Of a DNA stretch of 64,000 nucleotides, positions 46,656-55,135 are shown piece by piece (the first letter of the stretch is position 1; each line of letters begins with the position of its first letter). A program made the translations under genes and the position numbers. The notes below the pieces were generated by a model. That model searched no databases. It was not told the DNA's origin and was given only the letters and a program-made list of their open reading frames with translations. Source of the DNA: Glaciecola sp049650345 (GTDB lineage: Bacteria > Pseudomonadota > Gammaproteobacteria > Enterobacterales > Alteromonadaceae); contig JBARZY010000049.1 in NCBI GenBank assembly GCA_049650345.1, positions 7,410 through 71,409 on the forward strand. Direction: 5' to 3'.

Positions 46656-46722
46656 TTTGTTTGAATATAGGAGAACTTTTATTGAACTGTATATAAAATC
46701 AGTATCTATTCAAGGATGAATC

Positions 46723-46899
46723 ATGAAAACTCGCTCACAATATTTAAACTCCATCGCCGATGTTATACTAAGTCGTCAATATTCGCTTAGAACAATTGAC
46801 ATTTATTTGAAATGAATAGTATCATTTATTCAGTTTCACGCTAAACGCCATCCGGCTTCAACGGGAGATAATAATATACGGTGTTTTTATTTAGCATCC
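46723..46899 (+). pseudogene. intI: Integron integrase (intI), dead N-terminal fragment
   Basis: The frame from ATG 46723 reads QYSLRTIDIYLK, stop, IVSFIQFHAKRHPA, an unmistakable match to the N-terminal SAM-like domain of integron integrases (YSLRT..TY..WI..FI.FH.KRHP). The stop at 46813-46815 is TGA where the family has Trp (TGG), a one-base change. Similarity fades after about residue 57 (GDNNIRCFYLA), and the same frame stays open to 47029 without recognisable sequence. The catalytic C-terminal half is absent, so cassette insertion from this gene is impossible. Orientation is divergent from the cassettes, as in normal integrons. Confidence 0.85.
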
Positions 46900-46947
46900 A
46901 GTCGACTTCTTGGTGAAGCAATACAGGCTAGACTAAAAAAAAACACC
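46880..46947. terminator. AT-rich inverted repeat, possible terminator of the GHKL operon
   Basis: GGTGTTTTTATTTAG (46880-46894) pairs with CTAAAAAAAAACACC (46933-46947) with one mismatch across 38 bases. It lies 90-160 bases past the stop of the last operon gene on the minus strand. The long loop makes this a weak terminator call; it may instead mark an old insertion junction in intI. Confidence 0.35.
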
Positions 46948-47039
46948 AAGGTCCGGTATACGTACACAAGAGACGGTCAGAATTTATTCAGCCCCGAAAT
47001 TGAATCTTTTAGATCAAATGATGACTAATCCAAATTAGA

Positions 47040-48899
47040 CTATGAATTATGTAGATCATATGTCTCAATAAATTCTCTATGGTACTCTTTTGATTGTTCT
47101 AGCAATTCTCGATAGGTTTTTACGAAAACCTGACCTGTTTCGAAATATGTTTTTTCTTTAGATTTAAAACGCCTATCAGCAGATTTTTGTCCCCCAACCA
47201 CGTAACATACCACTCTCGAAAAACCAGTAGCTGAAGCAAATTTTTCTTCTAAAAAGGATGCATAATCGTAGGCTTGCTCTAATGCTTTATAATCAACTGT
47301 GTAAGCACTTCTTTTAATTTCTATAACATATAGAATTTCGCCTAATGCATTACTACACAAAAAATCAATTCGTCTATCTTTTTCATTGAGCGTTTCATCA
47401 GGATAACTTTCTTTTAGAAGGTTTGAATATGTAACCTCATCTCTAAATTCTAAAATTCTTGGGTCAAGCAACCAAGAAAATTTCTTTAAGAAATTATGAA
47501 GAGTAGGTACTTCTTTAGTGTCTGTTTCAATGTAGTGTTCAAATTGCTTAATGACCTCAACGCGAGAAGTTGCTAAATCTCGATATTGTTTAGATTCGAT
47601 AGCTTTCCAATCATCCATCAGCCCTAGTAACTTAGGAATATCTTCATCACTTGTAGATATCTGTGCAATTTTATCTGCATACTCTTTGTAAGCTTGGTTA
47701 TTAAACTTACCAATTACACTATCAATTATTTTAGCTGACTCAGCTATATCAATATTAGAATTTTCTAAAATCGGGTTTATTATTTTGTCGCTTAAGTCTC
47801 TCTCAAAGGTCGGTAGTTTTGATTTCCATGTGTCTATTCCAATATTATGGGAAGTCTCAACTAACCTTTTCTTTTCAATACCTCTCTTCTTCTTCCATTC
47901 AACACCAACCTTTCTAATTATTTTTTGCAAGTATTCTTGGAGTGAACGAGTTTCTTCGTGCTCCCAGTTAAGTGAATGCCTATCTGTCGATATCACGTCA
48001 TCATCAAAATCATCTATAAAATCAACTTGCAGGTATCCTGTAACATAGCTGTGAAACTGATCGTTGTCACGCGCACCATAAAAGCTGGCGATATTCACAA
48101 TTTTACCTCTAGATGTGAGGTATATACCTCTCATTTCAGTATCTTTTACCGGTGTTTTCAAGGTAATAATCGAACCAAGTACCTGCTCCCAATGACTATA
48201 GTTTTCATCATATTTTTTATCTGGGAAGTTCCATTCAAACTCTGTATTTAAAGTTCTGAATTTAAGTTCATTTGTAATTTCTACCTGAGAATCACTTTCA
48301 CTGTTTCTCGTTAAGCAGGCCTTCATTTCACTAAATATAATAAATTTCTTAGATAGACTAAGAGCTATTTCATTTAAATCGAAATTACTTTTTCTTCTAA
48401 TTTTTTTAAGTTTGATAATTGTACCTGAAGCTGCTGTAGTCGCTTCATTGTGTGATATCAAATCAGGTGAGTATTCATTACCACGACTTTTTTTTATTTC
48501 TACCAAGTTCATTATGAAATGGTTCTTCAAGCCATTCTTTATGGATGTTACTTCTATCTCGTCGCATATACCAAATACAGATAACTTACCAAGTCCCTTT
48601 TTACCAATTACTGGTCGACCTTTAACGCTATTTTGTCTTTGTGTTTCCTCTCTTCTATTGCGGCCAATGACTAAATATTTATCGTTTAATTCATTAAACG
48701 TCATTCCCTCGCCATCATCTTTATAGACAATTTCTTTATTATCGCCACTTTCCATAAAATCAATGGCAACATTATCCGCATCAGCATCCCAAGAGTTACT
48801 AATTAACTCTGAAAGTACACTTGGGAGTTTCGAATACAATGAAACACCTAAGTGCTCGATTGTGTTAGGGTCAAACTTCAACACCAAAGATTCACTCAT
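47040..48899 (-). CDS. GHKL ATPase with C-terminal PD-(D/E)XK (DUF4263/Shedu-like) domain
   Basis: 619 residues. The N-terminal GHKL ATPase has ELISNSWDADA (Glu31-Asn35), KDDGEGM (about 56-62) and GKKGLGKLSVFG (about 98-109), the N, G1 and G2 boxes of the HSP90/MutL/MORC group. A helical middle (about 330-480) leads to a C-terminal nuclease-like domain: FLKKFSWLLDP, Asp512 in RRIDFL, and Glu527-Ile-Lys529 in VIEIKRS, followed by YKALEQAYDYA. That order resembles DUF4263, the nuclease of Shedu defence proteins. ATP-driven clamping of DNA linked to cleavage is the simplest reading. Last gene of the minus-strand operon, 29 bases after the 80-aa gene. Confidence 0.82.
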   Translation of the reverse strand: MSESLVLKFDPNTIEHLGVSLYSKLPSVLSELISNSWDADADNVAIDFMESGDNKEIVYKDDGEGMTFNELNDKYLVIGRNRREETQRQNSVKGRPVIGKKGLGKLSVFGICDEIEVTSIKNGLKNHFIMNLVEIKKSRGNEYSPDLISHNEATTAASGTIIKLKKIRRKSNFDLNEIALSLSKKFIIFSEMKACLTRNSESDSQVEITNELKFRTLNTEFEWNFPDKKYDENYSHWEQVLGSIITLKTPVKDTEMRGIYLTSRGKIVNIASFYGARDNDQFHSYVTGYLQVDFIDDFDDDVISTDRHSLNWEHEETRSLQEYLQKIIRKVGVEWKKKRGIEKKRLVETSHNIGIDTWKSKLPTFERDLSDKIINPILENSNIDIAESAKIIDSVIGKFNNQAYKEYADKIAQISTSDEDIPKLLGLMDDWKAIESKQYRDLATSRVEVIKQFEHYIETDTKEVPTLHNFLKKFSWLLDPRILEFRDEVTYSNLLKESYPDETLNEKDRRIDFLCSNALGEILYVIEIKRSAYTVDYKALEQAYDYASFLEEKFASATGFSRVVCYVVGGQKSADRRFKSKEKTYFETGQVFVKTYRELLEQSKEYHREFIETYDLHNS

Positions 48900-48928
48900 A
48901 CTTAATCCCTTTTTAAAGTTTACAATCT

Positions 48929-49171
48929 TTATTTTTTATTTGACTGCTCAGTTGTAATTCGTGTGTCACTATCATCTCCAAGTTGTTCAAGAAACATTCG
49001 ACCAATGACTTCGTTAGAAAATCTATCCCAATCCACGATTATATTAGCTTTTTTGCAGACAAAGAAACCTCTTTCTTTTAGCGATGATTCATATCGTGCA
49101 AACAACTTAAAAAACCTAAAAGATATCTGATCAAGCTCTTGATACAAGTTTCCCTCGTTAGTAAAACTCAA
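48929..49171 (-). CDS. Small conserved-position protein of the defence operon, unknown
   Basis: 80 residues, no recognised family. Mostly helical and charged, with FRFFKLFARYESSLKERGFF near the middle in outline and an acidic-basic C terminus. Starts 16 bases after the AIPR gene and ends 29 before the GHKL-nuclease gene, so it is co-transcribed. It could be a regulator or inhibitor partner of either neighbour, but nothing in the sequence decides this. Confidence 0.65.
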   Translation of the reverse strand: MSFTNEGNLYQELDQISFRFFKLFARYESSLKERGFFVCKKANIIVDWDRFSNEVIGRMFLEQLGDDSDTRITTEQSNKK

Positions 49172-49187
49172 GATAGCTCCTTGGTAG

Positions 49188-51041
49188 TCAAACTACAGTT
49201 AACATTTTTGCGGAATAATCAGACGCGAAAAAATCGTTAAGTTCAGCAGAGTCCTTGATGGCTAACCACAACTCTTCTTTTTTAGAGTATTCACCAAAAT
49301 CATCACTTAGGGAATATTGTTTGATCAAATCATTCATCAAGACAAGGAGTTGTCTCAAATACTCCTTGAACTCTTCACTTAAAACCTCTTTTTTCCATAG
49401 ACTTTCTAGTTTGAATTGATTTTCATTCAAAACGGACCACATATAAATTGACGCTATCGAATAAGGAACAACCGCTGATCTCAATTGGCCGATTGCATTC
49501 TTGCCCTGACCATATATTTTTTCCATATTCCGGAAGAGTATTATTTTGGATATTAAGCTTTCGTAGAAATTTCGGTCTATTTCGATGCCATTTGAATCCT
49601 CAGGCTCAATAGACTCGATGAATAAACGAAATATCTTTTCCCCTCCTTTTTTTACCAAGTGTGGGCTGTCACCCCATGCACAATAGTATTTGGCAAGTAA
49701 TTCTTTTGTAAATCGTCTCTCAGTTGGGAATGTTTCTTTTAACTTGTTAGCGTTATTGCTCTTCCTCGCTTGGGTATTGAAATCACCTTTGGCTCTTTCA
49801 AAGAACCATTTCTTACCAGATGGCGTTAAAACTGTCTCACTCAATGATTTCAGTTGTATCAGCTTAGGGCTTCGTGATCTTAAATCGACTCTGGAGACCC
49901 TAGATTGGCTGTTCGAAAATTCACTGATTTTAGAGATCAAATCATCAAGATCCTTTGCCTTACTGTTTTTGGCTATATTGATCTTCGCCATGACCTTCAC
50001 ATTACTTATATCAAGCCCATCTTTGCTTGAAAAATAGATTGATGCTGTTGTTTGCCCGCCATTTACAATTTGAAAGTCTTCAAGGCTCTCTATATAAAGT
50101 GATTTTTTGTGGTATCCAGTCTTAGCACTAGTAGCTGTTATTGTAAGTCCATTGTTGTATGCAATAAATTTCTCTGGTTCCTCTTTAATAGTTTGTCGCA
50201 AGCCTCTATTGACGCCTTTAAACTGAAGAAAAGAGCGAACATTTTTCTCTAATAGTTGGCTTGAATATCTTTTGTATAAATCAGCTAAAATAGATGCGTC
50301 TAAGACACATAGGTAAGATTCAAAATCAGATTCATCGGCCGCTTTAATTACTTCGATGTTACGCCCAATAACGTCTTTAAAAATGACCTTAAGGGGTTCT
50401 GCTCTGCCTTGAGACGCAAATACATTTGCTAGATAATTTAAGTCTATAACTCTTCTTACATAAAGGATCTCTTTGGTTTTGGTGGTTTTACCGTCTGTTT
50501 TATGGGTGTAACTTTTTGGTTCTTCTTTAAAGTGAATACTTCGTAATTGTGGTTCTTCACCTCTGAATGATACTGTCGCAGACAGGGTAATTAAAAATAT
50601 TTCAACTACGTCGAACTGAACAAATCCCTCTTCACTTGCAAGCTTAGATGTTAAGGGTCTAATCGGTTCTGATTCTTGAATATTTTCTAGTTTTTGCTGC
50701 AAAGCAGAAGACACAAATCTAACTGCACGTTTGAATTGTTCTTCATAAACATTTCGCTGAGATATTAAATATTCTTCAGAATTCAAATTGAGAAAGCTCT
50801 CGTCAACAATGAATAATTGGAGTCGCTCTCCAGTATTGTTTATCGAGTAACCATTGACTTTTATCTTGTTGTCAGGAGAAACATAATAAGCGTGACTAAT
50901 GTCTTCAGAATCGACCACCTTAGTTTCAAGTAAAAGTGGCATGATCTCATCTAAGATCACACTTTGTTCTACAAAACCATCATCATCTAAACTTGCGTTT
51001 AGTATGTCGTCCCTTGCTATTTTTGCATCATCTATTTGCAT
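49188..51041 (-). CDS. AIPR (abortive infection phage resistance) family protein
   Basis: 617 residues. The family hallmark QIVNGGQTT is at 324-332, preceded by KFIAYNNGLTITATSA (about 291-306). AIPR proteins are named from lactococcal abortive-infection loci; the reaction is not well defined, but they recur beside restriction-type nucleases and ATPases. The start codon at 51041 directly follows the stop of the DUF4420 gene with no gap, so the two are translated together. No membrane segment. Confidence 0.88.
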   Translation of the reverse strand: MQIDDAKIARDDILNASLDDDGFVEQSVILDEIMPLLLETKVVDSEDISHAYYVSPDNKIKVNGYSINNTGERLQLFIVDESFLNLNSEEYLISQRNVYEEQFKRAVRFVSSALQQKLENIQESEPIRPLTSKLASEEGFVQFDVVEIFLITLSATVSFRGEEPQLRSIHFKEEPKSYTHKTDGKTTKTKEILYVRRVIDLNYLANVFASQGRAEPLKVIFKDVIGRNIEVIKAADESDFESYLCVLDASILADLYKRYSSQLLEKNVRSFLQFKGVNRGLRQTIKEEPEKFIAYNNGLTITATSAKTGYHKKSLYIESLEDFQIVNGGQTTASIYFSSKDGLDISNVKVMAKINIAKNSKAKDLDDLISKISEFSNSQSRVSRVDLRSRSPKLIQLKSLSETVLTPSGKKWFFERAKGDFNTQARKSNNANKLKETFPTERRFTKELLAKYYCAWGDSPHLVKKGGEKIFRLFIESIEPEDSNGIEIDRNFYESLISKIILFRNMEKIYGQGKNAIGQLRSAVVPYSIASIYMWSVLNENQFKLESLWKKEVLSEEFKEYLRQLLVLMNDLIKQYSLSDDFGEYSKKEELWLAIKDSAELNDFFASDYSAKMLTVV

Positions 51042-52001
51042 TTAATAAATTTCTTGTCCAATTCGGTATTCGGTCAGCTCGTGGAGATTTAACCTATATT
51101 TTACCCCAGATATAGCGTCTGGTAGTTTTGAGTCAGTAATTTTTGGAAAGGCTTCGTCACTACAATTATATACTTCATGCTTTTTCTTAATAAATTTAAG
51201 ATGTGAGTATTTAGATAGCCGATCTTCATCTAAATTTTCTTTCTCTAAAGCAGAAAGCAAAGCTGTATAGTCCGCCCTATTGTCTAAGATTAGCTGTTTT
51301 AGCAAAGTAAATAGGTCCAAAAGTGCAAGTCCAAACTCTGATTCTAGAACTGAAATTACTGAAAGCTCAAGTGGCTTAGTTTCCGTTAATTCAAGTTGAA
51401 ATTCACTGGATATTTTTACTGTTTGCGATGCTAAGAGCTTTGTTTTAACTTCAACAGATTTAGCGTTTAACTCAAAATCATGAGTCGCGTCAAAAGGACC
51501 CACCCATGATTTTACTAATTTATCGATTTGTTGAGAGGTATTTTGCCCATTACATAACATTAACAAGTAATCAAGCTCACCCCAAAGCCCCAAAATACGA
51601 TCTCGACTTAAACTTCTTTCACTAGTTTTGCTAAAAAACACATTCCACTTTATGTATGTCTTTATCAACACTTGGGATGCTTTGACTTCATCAGATAAGT
51701 GCTTTATCGATTGATATAGTGAAACCACTAGGTCATCAAACAGACCATAAAAATCAGGGTCAAGTAAGCGGATCATTAAACACCTAGTATCATCTAAAAG
51801 TAATAGCTCTACATTATCGTTTCTTAGTGGCTCCGTCATCGATGAAAAAGACTCTGGAAGATGCAGCAAAACTGCACGGTGGTTACTTTCATCCAACGCT
51901 AAAAAAAGCTCCAATTCGCTATCTGAATCAAATCGTATTGCGTTTATTCCAGAAATTATATCTTTAGATTTAAGTATGTCCCACTTATCTGACAACTTCA
52001 T
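51042..52001 (-). CDS. PD-(D/E)XK motif nuclease (DUF4420 family)
   Basis: 319 residues. The endonuclease core is visible: Glu142 in GLWGELDYLL, Asp175 in DATHDFEL and Glu184-Val-Lys186 in KSVEVKTK, the order seen in DUF4420 proteins of the PD-(D/E)XK superfamily. This is the likely DNA-cutting subunit of the system. It starts 2 bases after the Z1 gene stop and abuts the AIPR start, so its dose is coupled to both. Cytoplasmic. Confidence 0.87.
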   Translation of the reverse strand: MKLSDKWDILKSKDIISGINAIRFDSDSELELFLALDESNHRAVLLHLPESFSSMTEPLRNDNVELLLLDDTRCLMIRLLDPDFYGLFDDLVVSLYQSIKHLSDEVKASQVLIKTYIKWNVFFSKTSERSLSRDRILGLWGELDYLLMLCNGQNTSQQIDKLVKSWVGPFDATHDFELNAKSVEVKTKLLASQTVKISSEFQLELTETKPLELSVISVLESEFGLALLDLFTLLKQLILDNRADYTALLSALEKENLDEDRLSKYSHLKFIKKKHEVYNCSDEAFPKITDSKLPDAISGVKYRLNLHELTEYRIGQEIY

Positions 52002-52003
52002 AA

Positions 52004-55000
52004 TTAACTCGCGTCCAATGGCAGATTTTGTTCAATAGTTTCGTTATCCTCTTCGGATATAATGTCCAAATCATAATCCCCTTTAACGTAATCACCGCCT
52101 GGGTCAAGTCCTCTTGCTATTGGAGGAAAACCTATTGCCAAGCCAACCAATGGCTCAGTCAATGTTTGATTTTTTTCTTTAAGGAGTTCTTTTATTTCTT
52201 TGTGTTCTTCCCCTTTAACCTGATTAAATACATAGAAGGGGTCAAAGAGATAAACGATCAGCGTTCCTTGGCTTTTGGACAACTTTTCTCTATATATATT
52301 TTCTGGTTTAGTTTTCTTTTGGGCTTGTGATAAAGCTTCTTTTTTATCGAGAGAAGGTTCTTTACTAAGAATTGATTTCACCTTGTTATCCACAAACTCT
52401 CTTTCCGCTTCGGAGATGACCTCATCTTCTAACCCAACTTTCATATCTGCACCGCCGCTCATTATGTTGGCAGACGCACCTGATGCTTTAAATCTTTGTT
52501 TGTTAGTGAAATCGTCGTAAAAGTGGTTACCCTTAATCTTGGTTGGTCCTTTTCTTACGGCCATTTGTATGTCATGTTCAAGACCTGTGTCGGTTCCCTT
52601 TAACAGCCCAAACCCTTTTTCCAAAGAAGCGTTCCCTGTTAGTTTTATAGCTAAGGTCCAAGAGGTAAGTAAATTCTTCTTTTTGCAGTTTTCAATATAC
52701 TGCTTTAAAAGTTTAAGTCGAGATTCGTCGAAGTTATTGTCAGACTCTAATACTTCTATAATGTCGTCCGCAGTTACGGTTTTTGCGAGCAAAGTACCTT
52801 TTTTAGTCGCCCCTTCGAACAGTGGAACTAAAATCTCTTTGAATGATGACCAAACCTTTTGAAGCTTATCTTTGCTTACATCAAATTCAGTAGTCATAAC
52901 AAGTGAGTCTTGATAAGACCACCGTTCGCTAACGGTATTTTTTAAAATGGAAGGTCTAGTGATTTGGAAAAAACCTGGATGCTTTCGTACTCGAAGTTCA
53001 AATTCTCGTGGCGTAGCACCTTTTTCATCCATTTTTTTAAATTCGTCTTTAAGTTCATCAATACATAATGTTGTTGAGTCGTATTTAGAGATAAGCTCGT
53101 CTGACGTGAACAGCTTGCAACAATCCAGATACCCTGGGCGATATCCAAACCATCGGCCCATCTGTAGCAAGGAATCAGAATAGTTTGTTGTTCTAACAAA
53201 ATAGCTAATTGTTAACCCTTCTAATGTGAAACCACGTGATAAGCGGTTACCTCCTATAGCTATCACCTTTCGACCTACTGTTGACGAGTATCCTAGTTCG
53301 GATCCTGTCCCACTATTCAGGGCTAGCACATCAATACCATCTGAAGCTTCAATTAATCTAGGAACTAAAGAATCAAAAGACACTGGGCGCATGAACTCAT
53401 CAAAATAATCATCAGGCAAGAATTGATGAATAGAGCCTACTATTTCGGCACAATAATCAGACCAAACCCTTTCGAACTTTTTATAAATTGACCCAGGAGA
53501 ATCAGGTTTGTCAGATTTTAGTCTCGTTACTAAGTCATCATAATACTCAGCAATTAAACGTGCTGTTTTATCTTGCCAAGACATGAACCTTGAGACGTGG
53601 ACTAACATGGTGTTGTGTCGCTGGTAGAGTTTCGAATCAATCAAGGCTTTTCGTCTAGTTTCTCTAATGGCAATATTGATTATGAAACACATGACAGCGT
53701 CTTTGAGCTTTTCAGGCAACTTGTTCGGGAAATCATCACTCGATTTAGCAGCTCTTGTCTCTCGTTTGTATTCCTGAAATGTAGCGAAACTTAAATAACT
53801 TCCAAACTTACCAACACGTTCATCCCAACTTTGTTTGTTATCAAAACGCTCGACCCCTATTACTTCTCCGTCGTTATCAAGCACTCTACTGGGGAACTCT
53901 GAGATATAATCGTCCATAGAAAATACAACGGGCAACTTCTTGCTTGGTTGTAGTGTTTCAAAAATTCTATGAGCACCGATATAATTTGTCGGTGTTTCTA
54001 GCAGGAAGATAAAATCTTCAGGGAACAAGTTGTTTACTAATTCAAAGGACACTTCTTTGTTTTGGCCCTTCGATGTATCGATAATTTTCCACATTTCCTC
54101 AGATGTATCATTTCTATCTTGAATTACATTTGCAAAAGGAGTTGCGGTATAACCAAGGTAAGATTTCTTGTGAAAAAGCCCAAGTATTGCTCTTATGTGT
54201 CCATTTACTTTTGAAGCGTAGTTTTTTCCTTTGTGACCTTCGTTATTTAGTGATGCGTTATCCGCCTCATCATCTATTATCAATAAAGGAATACTGTGTT
54301 TAGATTCATCTGGGGGTAGGTTGTCATTTAGCCAAAGAAGTATATTTTTCAAAATACCTACATTCTTTTTACATACAAGAATGTTCGTTTGGTTTAGTGA
54401 AAATTTAGCAGTTGCCAGTGGACGGTTAAAGTCCGTATCCTCTGATGTTATAGAGACTACTTGTATTACCCCCTCATTACCTCTATGCCCAAATCCTTGC
54501 TTTAAACCTACACCTTTACCATCACCAATTACGTCAGTATCTATTCGCGCTTGAGTTTGTGTTCTTAGGTCGTCCATGATTCCTGAAAATACTATAATTA
54601 GTTTATACCCAGCATCAAGAGACCTGTTTATTACAGCGTTAAAGTTACCAGTCTTTCCTGATTGAACGTCTCCATCTACGAGTCCTTTGACGAATGTATG
54701 TGATGGACTCTTTGGGTCAGCTAATTTGCTTAGTATTTTTAAACTAGAGCTTTCTATCTCATCAACTATAGAGTCTGAACGACCCAAGCCTCTTAAATAT
54801 TCTAAATATCGAGACGTATAATTCCACTGTATTTGTTTCTGCTTTGATTCGGTTAACCACGTTTCTTTGTTCTTTGAGAGAATTGTTGGCGGATTAATGG
54901 TTGTTATATGGTTTGCTTGGATTTCTTTTCGAACGACTTCAAAGTAACTTTCAAACGTCTCTTTATCTATTTTGGTCCAGCCTAGAGCATCTGCAACAAT

Positions 55001-55132
55001 GGTAACGCTGTCATAAATTTTAGCAAAAAGCTCGGCACGCATTTTGTCCAACGACTCATAGTTCTCAGTCTTAATATGCTCCATGAATTTATCTTTAATC
55101 GCACTTTGATATTTAAATCGGTAACTATCCAT
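52004..55132 (-). CDS. Z1-domain superfamily-2 ATPase/helicase-like protein
   Basis: 1042 residues. Walker A GDVQSGKT (154-161), Walker B DDEAD (287-291), motif III-like GYTATPF (327-333), then the Z1 domain with IAIGGNRLSRGFTLEGLTIS and QMGRWFGYRPGY, which correspond to helicase motifs V and VI (arginine finger). Z1 proteins occur with MORC-type GHKL ATPases in restriction-like operons and are expected to translocate on or remodel DNA. It starts 3 bases after the GHKL gene and ends 2 before the nuclease gene. Full length, no frameshift seen. Confidence 0.9.
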   Translation of the reverse strand: MDSYRFKYQSAIKDKFMEHIKTENYESLDKMRAELFAKIYDSVTIVADALGWTKIDKETFESYFEVVRKEIQANHITTINPPTILSKNKETWLTESKQKQIQWNYTSRYLEYLRGLGRSDSIVDEIESSSLKILSKLADPKSPSHTFVKGLVDGDVQSGKTGNFNAVINRSLDAGYKLIIVFSGIMDDLRTQTQARIDTDVIGDGKGVGLKQGFGHRGNEGVIQVVSITSEDTDFNRPLATAKFSLNQTNILVCKKNVGILKNILLWLNDNLPPDESKHSIPLLIIDDEADNASLNNEGHKGKNYASKVNGHIRAILGLFHKKSYLGYTATPFANVIQDRNDTSEEMWKIIDTSKGQNKEVSFELVNNLFPEDFIFLLETPTNYIGAHRIFETLQPSKKLPVVFSMDDYISEFPSRVLDNDGEVIGVERFDNKQSWDERVGKFGSYLSFATFQEYKRETRAAKSSDDFPNKLPEKLKDAVMCFIINIAIRETRRKALIDSKLYQRHNTMLVHVSRFMSWQDKTARLIAEYYDDLVTRLKSDKPDSPGSIYKKFERVWSDYCAEIVGSIHQFLPDDYFDEFMRPVSFDSLVPRLIEASDGIDVLALNSGTGSELGYSSTVGRKVIAIGGNRLSRGFTLEGLTISYFVRTTNYSDSLLQMGRWFGYRPGYLDCCKLFTSDELISKYDSTTLCIDELKDEFKKMDEKGATPREFELRVRKHPGFFQITRPSILKNTVSERWSYQDSLVMTTEFDVSKDKLQKVWSSFKEILVPLFEGATKKGTLLAKTVTADDIIEVLESDNNFDESRLKLLKQYIENCKKKNLLTSWTLAIKLTGNASLEKGFGLLKGTDTGLEHDIQMAVRKGPTKIKGNHFYDDFTNKQRFKASGASANIMSGGADMKVGLEDEVISEAEREFVDNKVKSILSKEPSLDKKEALSQAQKKTKPENIYREKLSKSQGTLIVYLFDPFYVFNQVKGEEHKEIKELLKEKNQTLTEPLVGLAIGFPPIARGLDPGGDYVKGDYDLDIISEEDNETIEQNLPLDAS

Positions 55133-55135
55133 TGT

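Noticed and set aside
46900..47029. Possible gene tail continuing the intI frame (ends FRSNDD)
   Set aside because: Open in frame but without similarity to integrases or other families; no independent start.
52028..53408. Several plus-strand ORFs opposite the Z1 gene
   Set aside because: Antisense shadows of an intact, motif-complete gene.
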